Origin: Planctomycetota bacterium
Lineage (GTDB): Bacteria; Planctomycetota; Phycisphaerae; WQYP01
Reading direction: 5' to 3'
Length of the DNA stretch: 7,408 bases
Assembly (NCBI GenBank): GCA_021809365.1
Contig: JAKBAC010000159.1
Span: 1-7,408, forward strand
Part shown: positions 1 through 5,768 of the stretch, piece after piece
Layout of the letters: the number at the start of each line of letters is the position of its first letter
How positions within the stretch are numbered: position 1 is the first letter of the stretch
Made by a program: the position numbers and the translations under genes
Notes under the pieces: model-generated
Told to the model about the DNA's origin: nothing
What the model saw: only the letters and a program-made list of their open reading frames with translations
Databases searched by the model: none

Positions 1-2
1 TG

Positions 3-2876
3 GGCGCTGCTAGTGTATCACCCACCACCACGAATGTCGGGGATGTGCGTGTCGGCGCTGCAATAGCGGAGAATATCACGGTGCAGAACACCGCCCAGGC
101 GGATGGCTTCTCGGAAAGTCTCAACGGCCAGCTTGGTGCTGGAACAGGTAATGCAGTGACCAACGGCGGTACGTTCAACGCGCTGGCTGCCGGAGCGACA
201 CTGACCCCGGTCAATACGCTGACCATCGGGCTGAACACGAGTACCGCGGGCGACTTAAGCGGCTCGGCCGCGCTGGCTTTGCAATCCGATGGCACCGGCA
301 TTGACACGCTGGGAAAGACAAGCCTGACTTCACAGACCATCACCATCAACGCCGCCGCATACAATTTGGCCGTCGGCACAGTTAGCAGCCCCACGACGAT
401 CAACCTCGGTGACGTGCGTGTGGGCGATGCAGTAGCGCAGAATATCACGGTGCAGAACAGCTCCGCTGCGGACGGGTTCTCGGAAAATCTCGATGGCCAG
501 CTTGGCGCTGGAACTGGTAATGCGGTAACCAACAATGGGACGTTCAGCGCGCTGGCTGCCGGAGCGACGCTGGCCCCGGCCAACACGCTGACCATCGGAC
601 TGAACACGGGCACGGCAGGCAATTTAAGCGGCTCGGCCGCGCTGGCTTTGCAATCCGATGGCACCGGCATCGACACGCTGGGCAAGACAACTCTGAATTC
701 ACAGACCATCAATATCACCGCTGCCGCATACAATTTGGCCGCCGGCACGATTACCAGTCCAACGACGATCAACGTCGGCAATGTGCATGTCGGGGATACG
801 ATAGCACAGAACATCACGGTACAGAACACCGCCGCCGCAGATGGCTTCTCGGAAAATCTTGATGGCCAACTTGGCGCTGGAACAGGTAATGCCGTAACCA
901 ATGGCGGTACGTTCAGCGCGCTGGCTGCCGGAGCGACGCTGGCCCCGGCCAACACGCTGACCATCGGGCTGAACACGAGTACAGCGGGCAACTTAAGCGG
1001 CTCGGCCGCGCTGGCTTTGCAATCCGATGGCACCGGCATTGACACGCTGGGCAAGACAGCCTTGGCTTCACAGACCATCGATATCACCGCCGCCGCATAC
1101 AATCTGGCCGCCGGCACGATTACCAGTCCGACTACGATCAACCTTGGCATCGTACATCCAGGCGACGTGGCCGAGGAGGCATTGACGGTGCAGAACGCCG
1201 CACCAGCCGGCGCATTTTCGGAGGGTCTCGACGCCCAATTTGGCACGCTATCGGGCAACGCCATGACCAACGGCGGTTCAGTGGCCCTGCTGTCGGCGGG
1301 TGGCTCCAACAACAGCTCACTGGTCGTCGGCGTTAACACCACCACGGCCGGGGCCAAGACCGGCACAGCGCAGGTGGAGATGCAATCAGACGGCCAGGGT
1401 ACCAGCGGGCTGGGCAAGACCGTATTGGCAAATAGTCCTGTCACCATTAACGTTAGCGCGCAGGTCAATAATTATGCTGCGGCCCTCCTGCTTCTTGGAA
1501 CACATTCCACCGGCGCTTCGCTGACTGAAAATTCCTCGACACTCTATACGTTGGACTTGGGAACCGCCATTCAGGGAAAGACCAATCTGGCGGCCCTCCT
1601 GCAGATTGAAAATTCGGCCATCGGTCCCGCGGACACACTGGCCGGTAATTTCAATACTTCCAACGCCGCAGCGTTCAGCCTGTCGGGCTTCGGCAGTTTC
1701 AGCAATATTGCGGCGGGGACTTCAAACAGCAATCCCATCGTCAGCCTCAGCAACGCCAATACGGGCAATTATTCGGGATCTATCACATTGAATCCGTTCA
1801 GCCAGAATAGCAGCGGCTACAACGGCGCGTTAAGCCCCATTACCATTGATGTCAGCGGTTCGGTTGTCTTGGCTGGAGAACTTATCTGGGACCGCGCCGG
1901 GACCAGCCCGACAGCACCCGCCGACGGCTTTGGAACGTGGAACACGGCGTCAGGGCTTTGGTCCAACGGAGCATCCGATGCGGCTTGGAACAATTCGGCT
2001 GACAGCACCGTGACGGCGACCTTTGGTGCCGACAATGGTGTCGCGGGGACAGTAACATTGGGGGCCGCCGTTCAGGCCGGTGGATTGACGTTCAATCCTG
2101 CTACCAGCAGCCATTATACTATAGCGGGCAGCGGGTCGTATACCCTGGAACTCACCGGCGCAGCCGTTACCGCCAATGCCGCTGCGACGTTGTCTGCGGA
2201 AACCACATTTGATAAAGGTCTGACCCTTAACGGCGGCAGCACCTTAACGCTGGCCGGGAATGACACACTCAATGGCCCAACGACGATCCGGGCAGGCGCA
2301 ATCACGCTGGCGGCCGGCGGGAAGATTACCGGCACATCCGGTTTGGTCATTGCTCCTGGCGCAGCGCTTAACTTGGATAATGTCAATGCCGGCAACGGCG
2401 TGACGATCGACTATGGTTCCGGCACCAGTCCGAACAGCACGATCCAGGGGTACATCGCCAGCGGCGCCATTACAGCTCCAACCGGTTACGCAGTGGGGTA
2501 TGCCGATGGAGCCGATGGAGTAGTCGGCGGGTTAAGCGCCGGACAGGAAAAGATCATGGCAACGTTGCCCGGCGATGCCAATCTGGCCGGCGTGGTCAAT
2601 AATACCGATTTGGCCTTAGTGCTGAACAATCTGAACCAGAGTTCGGGAGGGCTTTGGACAAAAGGGGACTTCACGGGCAGCGGAACGGTTACCAATGTAG
2701 ATTTAGCAACTGTACTAAGCAACCTGAATCGCAGCCTCTCGACGACATCAACTACCGTCTCCGCCTCCGCTGCGGCTATCAGTTACAGCAGTGTACCTGA
2801 ACCGACGGAGCTGGTACTGCTGTCAATAGCCGGTGCGCTGGCGCTGTTGCGGCGTCGCGGATTGTCGAAGCCGTAG
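3..2876 (+). CDS. Repeat-rich secreted/surface protein with choice-of-anchor-D-like repeats, dockerin-like region and PEP-CTERM tail (5' partial)
   Basis: The frame is open from the first complete codon (nt 3) to a TAG at 2874-2876, giving 957 visible residues. The GTG at nt 45 lies inside a repeat unit and is not a credible start, so the N-terminus and signal peptide lie outside the window. Visible order: residues ~6-128, 129-251 and 252-374 are three near-identical 123-residue repeats; ~375-500 is a diverged fourth copy; ~500-624 is another Ser/Asn/Gly-rich beta region; ~626-846 resembles autotransporter-associated beta-strand repeats (LIWD, GGLTFNPA, GAITLAAGGKI); ~857-911 is a dockerin-like loop pair; 931-957 is a PEP-CTERM tail. 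The repeats match the pattern of choice-of-anchor-D domains (GxVxxGDxxxxxxxVQN, DGFSE, SDGTGxxxLGKT). Expected location is outside the inner membrane, on the cell surface or in the matrix. No catalytic motif is visible; a structural or adhesive role is inferred, and the ligand is unknown. Confidence 0.9.
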   Translation, partial: GAASVSPTTTNVGDVRVGAAIAENITVQNTAQADGFSESLNGQLGAGTGNAVTNGGTFNALAAGATLTPVNTLTIGLNTSTAGDLSGSAALALQSDGTGIDTLGKTSLTSQTITINAAAYNLAVGTVSSPTTINLGDVRVGDAVAQNITVQNSSAADGFSENLDGQLGAGTGNAVTNNGTFSALAAGATLAPANTLTIGLNTGTAGNLSGSAALALQSDGTGIDTLGKTTLNSQTINITAAAYNLAAGTITSPTTINVGNVHVGDTIAQNITVQNTAAADGFSENLDGQLGAGTGNAVTNGGTFSALAAGATLAPANTLTIGLNTSTAGNLSGSAALALQSDGTGIDTLGKTALASQTIDITAAAYNLAAGTITSPTTINLGIVHPGDVAEEALTVQNAAPAGAFSEGLDAQFGTLSGNAMTNGGSVALLSAGGSNNSSLVVGVNTTTAGAKTGTAQVEMQSDGQGTSGLGKTVLANSPVTINVSAQVNNYAAALLLLGTHSTGASLTENSSTLYTLDLGTAIQGKTNLAALLQIENSAIGPADTLAGNFNTSNAAAFSLSGFGSFSNIAAGTSNSNPIVSLSNANTGNYSGSITLNPFSQNSSGYNGALSPITIDVSGSVVLAGELIWDRAGTSPTAPADGFGTWNTASGLWSNGASDAAWNNSADSTVTATFGADNGVAGTVTLGAAVQAGGLTFNPATSSHYTIAGSGSYTLELTGAAVTANAAATLSAETTFDKGLTLNGGSTLTLAGNDTLNGPTTIRAGAITLAAGGKITGTSGLVIAPGAALNLDNVNAGNGVTIDYGSGTSPNSTIQGYIASGAITAPTGYAVGYADGADGVVGGLSAGQEKIMATLPGDANLAGVVNNTDLALVLNNLNQSSGGLWTKGDFTGSGTVTNVDLATVLSNLNRSLSTTSTTVSASAAAISYSSVPEPTELVLLSIAGALALLRRRGLSKP
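18..1500 (+). repeat. Tandem 369-bp coding repeats (three near-identical units plus one diverged)
   Basis: Units start at 18, 387, 756 and 1125, each at an SPTT(I/T)N codon run. The first three are exactly 369 bp (123 codons). The fourth is clearly related but diverged, and about 6 bp longer by the time it reaches the conserved Tyr codon. A 47-bp segment is identical in units 1-3 at 255-301, 624-670 and 993-1039. A 59-bp segment is identical in units 2 and 3 at 540-598 and 909-967. The five residues before unit 1 (GAASV) may be the end of a further unit or domain, so the copy number is a minimum. Confidence 0.95.
2571..2735 (+). other. Dockerin type I-like duplicated calcium-loop region (within the repeat protein)
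   Basis: Two similar segments begin at GDANLAGVVNNTDL (Asp858) and GDFTGSGTVTNVDL (Asp889), 31 residues apart, each followed by an LxNLN helix. This is the duplicated F-hand layout of dockerin type I. Canonical loops carry Asp/Asn at positions 1, 3, 5 and 12. Here loop 1 has D, N, A, D and loop 2 has D, T, S, D, so position 5 is lost in both and position 3 in the second. Such regions are common just before PEP-CTERM tails in planctomycete and verrucomicrobial exported proteins, where they do not imply a cellulosome. Calcium binding may be weak. Confidence 0.75.
2793..2873 (+). other. PEP-CTERM C-terminal sorting signal (within the repeat protein)
   Basis: The last 27 residues have the three-part layout of PEP-CTERM: a VPEP motif (residues 931-934), a hydrophobic stretch (LVLLSIAGALALL) and a basic cluster RRR followed by a short tail. 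In this family the tail is recognised by an exosortase, which processes and anchors or releases the protein during export. No exosortase gene lies in the window, so it would be encoded elsewhere in the genome. Confidence 0.9.
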
Positions 2877-2908
2877 TCGCAACCCTCCTTTAGCCATAAG
2901 AAAAGGTG

Positions 2909-2935
2909 ACAGCCGTCGATTCGGCGATCGGCTGT
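2909..2935 (+). terminator. Hairpin 33 nt after the repeat-protein stop; possible weak terminator
   Basis: ACAGCCG (2909-2915) pairs perfectly with CGGCTGT (2929-2935). TCG (2916-2918) and CGA (2925-2927) extend the stem with one bulged T, leaving a 6-nt loop. The position just downstream of the stop codon fits a transcription end or an mRNA-protecting 3' structure. There is no T-run on the plus side (GGAAACAAC follows). The T-rich flank lies on the minus-strand side (2898-2904), so classical intrinsic termination on the plus strand is uncertain. Confidence 0.35.
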
Positions 2936-2946
2936 GGAAACAACGG

Positions 2947-2994
2947 GTGCCGAGCAAGTTTATGCGCTTCATTTAGCGCCAATAGGCTCGGCAC
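2947..2994. other. Two-tier stem-loop (inverted repeat with 9-bp outer stem)
   Basis: GTGCCGAGC (2947-2955) is the exact reverse complement of GCTCGGCAC (2986-2994). Inside the 30-nt loop, GCGCT (2964-2968) pairs with AGCGC (2975-2979) around a 6-nt loop. The perfect outer stem plus nested inner stem suggests a folded RNA or a cruciform/protein site rather than chance. It lies 11 nt after the previous hairpin, so both may form one structured 3' region. Confidence 0.5.
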
Positions 2995-3071
2995 GCTGCG
3001 GTCGGAGATGGTGCCAACTGTGGATCGAGGATTGAACTGAGTTCACCGTGGCATGATCCGTTGGCCATTTA

Positions 3072-3091
3072 GCCTGCCGGGCGGCGCAGGC
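3072..3091. other. GC-rich hairpin
   Basis: GCCTGC (3072-3077) pairs perfectly with GCAGGC (3086-3091) around an 8-nt loop. No T-run follows on either strand, so it is not a clear terminator. It is the third hairpin in this noncoding region. Confidence 0.35.
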
Positions 3092-3126
3092 AGTGATTTA
3101 CCGCATTGAGCATGAAAGCCAAACAT

Positions 3127-3154
3127 TTATCCGCGTTATCCGCGAAATCTGCGG
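3127..3154. repeat. Dispersed 'ATCCGCG' repeat, copy 1
   Basis: Three adjacent ~9-bp units are visible: TTATCCGCG (3127-3135), TTATCCGCG (3136-3144) and AAATCTGCGG (3145-3154). The same 28-bp arrangement recurs at 5587-5614 in the other intergenic region with three mismatches (T/G, A/C, T/C). Two matched copies in the only two sizeable intergenic regions point to a genome-wide short dispersed family. Its function is not evident from the sequence. Confidence 0.7.
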
Positions 3155-3217
3155 TCTTTTTACCCCCCCTCATTCTGAATACTTGGAGCCTGTCCGCGTC
3201 GGAAACTTTGCCGGCAA

Positions 3218-3246
3218 TTGTTACGTAAGGCAACATTCTCTATAAT
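3218..3246 (+). promoter_or_regulatory. Sigma-70-type promoter for the dehydrogenase gene
   Basis: The -35 box TTGTTA (3218-3223) matches TTGACA at four of six positions. The spacer is exactly 17 bp and the -10 box TATAAT (3241-3246) is perfect. Transcription should start near 3253, giving a leader of about 70 nt before the ATG at 3325. The -35 box overlaps an 8-bp palindrome TTACGTAA (3221-3228), which could serve as an operator half-site but may be chance. Confidence 0.65.
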
Positions 3247-3259
3247 TCGGTTTAATCCA

Positions 3260-3292
3260 CCGTGTACTGATACGCCAAGTCGGCGGACACGG
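3260..3292 (+). promoter_or_regulatory. Hairpin in the dehydrogenase mRNA leader
   Basis: CCGTGT (3260-3265) pairs with ACACGG (3287-3292), and CGCC (3273-3276) pairs with GGCG (3282-3285) around AAGTC. It lies between the predicted transcription start and the Shine-Dalgarno AAAGG (3313-3317). A T6 run (3304-3309) follows, but 11 nt after the stem, too far for a standard intrinsic attenuator. No known riboswitch class is recognised. It may affect mRNA stability or translation. Confidence 0.35.
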
Positions 3293-3324
3293 ACGGGGCG
3301 GGATTTTTTACGAAAGGTTATCTG

Positions 3325-4092
3325 ATGAAACTGCAAAACAAAGTAGCGATTGTTACCGGGGCGGCCACAGGAATTGGTCAGGGCATTGCCATACGTCTGG
3401 CCAAAGAGGGTGCGGCCATTGTGGTGGATTATGTCGGTAAACCGGGGGCGGCGGATGCCACGCTAAATGCCATTAAATCAGCGGGGGGAAAGGCAATCGC
3501 CGTAGCGGCTGATGTGAGCAATCCGCAACAGGTTCAGGCGATGGTGGATGAAGCGGTTAAAACCTTTGGCAGTCTGGATATTCTGGTGAACAACGCGGGC
3601 ATCGAATTCAAACACCCTTTTGTAGAATTTCCGGTTGAACAATTTCAGAAAATTATATCCGTCAATTTGATCGGCCCCTTTGTGTGTGCACAAATTGCAG
3701 CGCGGCAAATGATTAAGCAGGGTAAGGGCGGACGGATTATCAATATTTCTTCGGTGCATGAGGACCTGCCCATGCCCACCAACGCTCCTTATTGCGCTAC
3801 CAAGGGCGGCATACGAATGCTCACGCGCACCATTGCGGTGGAACTTGCGCCGCATAAAATCACGGTCAACAATATTGGCCCTGGTGCCATCTTCACACCC
3901 ATTGATGCGGATATTGAAGCCAACAAGGCTTTGGAAGATGCTCTGATGGCGGAAATTCCGCTGGGCCGTTGGGGCCGGCCGGAGGAAGTGGCCGCTCTGG
4001 CAGCATTTTTGGCATCGGATGAAGCAGGCTATTGCACCGGCTCCACATTCTTCATTGATGGCGGAATGCTGCGGCAGGCCGGGGCGCTTTAG
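3325..4092 (+). CDS. SDR family oxidoreductase, glucose 1-dehydrogenase type
   Basis: A complete 255-residue classical short-chain dehydrogenase, the usual family length. It should oxidise a sugar or related alcohol (beta-D-glucose to gluconolactone in true glucose dehydrogenases) with NAD(P)+ in the cytoplasm. Visible motifs: TGAATGIG cofactor-binding glycines (11-18), NNAG (89-92), catalytic Asn114, Ser143 (in ISSVHE), Tyr156 and Lys160 (YxxxK), and NNIGPGAIFTPI after the active site. SSVHE and NNIGPGAxxTPI closely resemble Bacillus glucose 1-dehydrogenase, which supports the subfamily, but substrate cannot be proven from motifs. Asp35 at the end of beta-2 would favour NAD over NADP (inference). 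The ATG start has Shine-Dalgarno AAAGG with a 7-nt spacer and lies ~70 nt after a good promoter. No terminator is seen before the next gene, so the two are probably co-transcribed. Confidence 0.93.
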   Translation: MKLQNKVAIVTGAATGIGQGIAIRLAKEGAAIVVDYVGKPGAADATLNAIKSAGGKAIAVAADVSNPQQVQAMVDEAVKTFGSLDILVNNAGIEFKHPFVEFPVEQFQKIISVNLIGPFVCAQIAARQMIKQGKGGRIINISSVHEDLPMPTNAPYCATKGGIRMLTRTIAVELAPHKITVNNIGPGAIFTPIDADIEANKALEDALMAEIPLGRWGRPEEVAALAAFLASDEAGYCTGSTFFIDGGMLRQAGAL

Positions 4093-4124
4093 ACCGCCCG
4101 TTGCGCCGGGAGAATACGTCAGCG

Positions 4125-5516
4125 ATGGTTACTGCGATTCATGGGCATTACAACCCTCGGCCGAGGATAGCCTTGACTGGGGTATTTCGGTTTAGTTTCT
4201 GCACCGTTGTGATGGTGCTTTTGCTTTTTATCTTCCCTGTGCGCCGCGCCTGGGCAGTGCATGTGGTGGCCGGGCCGGTGGCGGGCAGTATCACGCCTGA
4301 TTCAGCGCGCGTATGGATTCAGTTAAGCACCAGCGATCGGGTCAAGGTGCGGTGTTTTGACGTTTCCACCGGCAATCAGGTTTCGGCCATGGGTACCACC
4401 GTGCTGGGGCCGCCGCCGTTTATTGTCAGCGCTGCGCTTAATGATTTGCTGCCGGATCATGATTATCGCATTACACTTCTGGTCAACGGGCACCCCGTGC
4501 CGCTGCCGCTGCCGCAACTGATCATTCACACCGTGCCGGCGTATGGATCCTTCATGCCGGTGCATGTCGCATTTGGTTCGTGTGCGAATACAGCGGTTTA
4601 TCCTGTTAAAGCCATCTGGAACAGCATCGCCCAACTTCAGCCGCAGGCCTTTATTTTCGCGGGTAATTCATCGTATCTGCCCCGGCGTGTAAGCCAATTT
4701 CCATATACATATATTCATGCGTATACTTTTATACTTTCACGGTATGATCAAGCGCGGATGTTTGGCCCGTTGCGACGCTTATTCAGCGTCTGTCCTGTAT
4801 ATGCCACATGGGATGATCGCGATTTCGGCACGCCGCACGCGGATTCGTCTTTCGTATTCCAGCATGATTCATTTCTGGCATTTGAACAGTTCTGGCCCAA
4901 TCCGGGCTACGGCAGCGGCGCTGTCCTGGGGGCCTTCTGCCATTTCCGTATTTCAGATGTTGCGTTTTATCTGCTTGATGACCGGAGTTTTCGCGTTAAT
5001 CCGACCGCTAAAACGCCGGGAAAAATGCTGGGCGTCAGGCAGTTGGCATGGCTAAAGCGGCATTTGCTGGCCAGCAGCGCAACCTTCAAAGTCCTGGTGG
5101 ACGGAGATCAGATGCTGGCGGATTATCCCGGGCATGAAAGCTGGGGGAACTTTCCACGGGAACGACGCAACTTTATTCACTGGATTTTCAGCCACAATGT
5201 TTCAGGCGTGGTGTTTTTAAGCGGTCATCGGCGCTTTGGTGAGTTAACGCGCCGAAAGGCGAATCCAAATGGCCTGGATCAATATCCGCTTTACGACCTG
5301 ACCAGTTCCTCGCTGGCGGCACGGCCCGTTCCGCCACACCAGATAGTGGCATGGCCCAACGCGCAAAGACTGGGCGCTCCAATATTTGAACATAACTTCG
5401 GATTCATTAACGCCGGGGGCCCACCCGGCAATCGGCATATTACACTGCAACTGCGAAACGCCCAGGGCGTCATTGTGCTTTCCAAAACCATCCTGGCCCG
5501 GAGCCTGTCCGAGTAA
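4125..5516 (+). CDS. Exported PhoD-like metallophosphatase-family protein with altered metal-ligand motifs
   Basis: 463 residues from the ATG at 4125, which is preceded by GGGAG (4108-4112). An in-frame TTG at 4101 would add eight residues and lacks comparable support. Residues ~15-44 form a Sec-type signal peptide (hydrophobic VVMVLLLFIF, cleavage after AWA); no twin-arginine motif is seen. Residues ~45-140 look like the PhoD N-terminal beta domain (AGPVAGSITPDSARVWIQL). The catalytic-domain framework follows: FGSC (Cys153), GNSSY (180-184), WDDRDFG (229-235), LDDRSFR, LGVRQLAWL, SGHRRFGEL (from ~366) and YPLYDLTSSSLA. PhoD-type enzymes normally have GDxxY, WDDHDxGxND and SGDRH there. Here Asp181 is Asn, His232 is Arg, Asp368 is His and His370 is Arg, so phosphatase activity is doubtful. 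The fold assignment is firm; function (binding protein, altered metal use or inactive) is open. It begins 32 bp after the dehydrogenase. Confidence 0.85.
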   Translation: MVTAIHGHYNPRPRIALTGVFRFSFCTVVMVLLLFIFPVRRAWAVHVVAGPVAGSITPDSARVWIQLSTSDRVKVRCFDVSTGNQVSAMGTTVLGPPPFIVSAALNDLLPDHDYRITLLVNGHPVPLPLPQLIIHTVPAYGSFMPVHVAFGSCANTAVYPVKAIWNSIAQLQPQAFIFAGNSSYLPRRVSQFPYTYIHAYTFILSRYDQARMFGPLRRLFSVCPVYATWDDRDFGTPHADSSFVFQHDSFLAFEQFWPNPGYGSGAVLGAFCHFRISDVAFYLLDDRSFRVNPTAKTPGKMLGVRQLAWLKRHLLASSATFKVLVDGDQMLADYPGHESWGNFPRERRNFIHWIFSHNVSGVVFLSGHRRFGELTRRKANPNGLDQYPLYDLTSSSLAARPVPPHQIVAWPNAQRLGAPIFEHNFGFINAGGPPGNRHITLQLRNAQGVIVLSKTILARSLSE

Positions 5517-5565
5517 TGCGGGATTAGAGAAGAACAACATTTCTCTTCGCCGCCAATTCCGCATT
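5515..5565 (+). terminator. Long hairpin overlapping the phoD-like stop codon; probable transcript end
   Basis: The segment from 5515 (AATGCGGGATT) pairs with 5555-5565 (AATTCCGCATT) over 11 bp including one G-T pair. Inside, AGAGAA (5526-5531) pairs with TTCTCT (5541-5546) around a 9-nt loop, leaving an 8-nt bulge on the 3' side. The stem begins in the last two bases of the TAA stop and lies between convergent genes, where a terminator is expected. No T-run follows, so it may be a Rho-dependent end or a 3'-protecting structure. Confidence 0.45.
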
Positions 5566-5586
5566 GACCCTCACCCAATTCTACAT

Positions 5587-5614
5587 GTATCCGCGTTATC
5601 CGCGCAATCCGCGG
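5587..5614. repeat. Dispersed 'ATCCGCG' repeat, copy 2
   Basis: Units GTATCCGCG (5587-5595), TTATCCGCG (5596-5604) and CAATCCGCGG (5605-5614) have the same order, length and phase as copy 1 at 3127-3154. It lies in the convergent region between the phoD-like gene and pntB, directly after the stop-codon hairpin. Both copies are in the same orientation. Confidence 0.7.
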
Positions 5615-5623
5615 TTCAATCCC

Positions 5624-5667
5624 GCTGTGATCGTAGATAAAATACTTGCCCTACACTTCATCACAGC
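5624..5667. other. Inverted repeat in the convergent intergenic region
   Basis: GCTGTGAT (5624-5631) is the exact reverse complement of ATCACAGC (5660-5667). GTAG (5633-5636) and CTAC (5651-5654) can extend the pairing inside. No T-run follows on either strand. It could be a bidirectional transcript-end structure for the phoD-like and pntB messages, or a protein-binding site. Confidence 0.4.
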
Positions 5668-5768
5668 TAGAAATTAAGGTACGCGGTGAGGTGGTGCGGC
5701 AGAGCCGGTTTGGATAGACGCCCTCTCCTGAATATCAGTGTCACAGCGCGATGGGGCTCTCACAACTG

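Larger units (their letters stand above)
2877..3324. other. 448-bp intergenic region with hairpins, a dispersed repeat and a promoter
   Basis: No convincing protein gene is present. From left to right it holds hairpins at 2909-2935, 2947-2994 and 3072-3091, the 9-bp-periodic dispersed repeat at 3127-3154, the promoter at 3218-3246 and a structured leader with a hairpin at 3260-3292 and a T6 run at 3304-3309. The first part probably serves as the 3' untranslated region of the repeat protein, and the last ~110 bp as the promoter and leader of the downstream dehydrogenase. A 38-codon ORF at 3112-3228 overlaps the repeat and the -35 box and is not called. Confidence 0.7.

Noticed and set aside
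45..47. GTG at 45 as the start of the repeat protein
   Set aside because: It falls inside a repeat unit (GDVRVG), and the frame is open to the window edge, so the gene is 5' truncated rather than starting here.
18..1500. Tandem repeats as a CRISPR array
   Set aside because: Units are 369 bp, in frame and protein-coding, with no short repeat/unique spacer alternation.
2571..2735. Dockerin-like region as evidence for a cellulosome
   Set aside because: Calcium-loop ligands are degenerate, no cohesin or glycoside hydrolase domain is present, and this architecture is common in PEP-CTERM proteins without cellulosomes.
3127..3154. 9-bp periodic element as a CRISPR remnant or origin iterons
   Set aside because: Only three short units with no spacers; no dnaA, rep or cas gene nearby. 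A dispersed intergenic repeat is the simpler reading.
3112..3228. 38-codon ORF (MKAKHLSALSAKSAV...) with a signal-peptide-like composition
   Set aside because: Its first half is simply the dispersed ATCCGCG repeat read in frame, it has only a weak ribosome site, and its end overlaps the -35 box of the dehydrogenase promoter.
3478..3855. Minus-strand open frame of 125 codons inside the dehydrogenase
   Set aside because: Antisense to conserved dehydrogenase motifs, with no family resemblance or ribosome site; a shadow frame.
5585..5677. 30-codon ORF starting at the ATG before the second dispersed repeat
   Set aside because: Made mostly of repeat-derived codons (YPRYPRNPR) and the inverted repeat; no ribosome site and no resemblance to a known protein.
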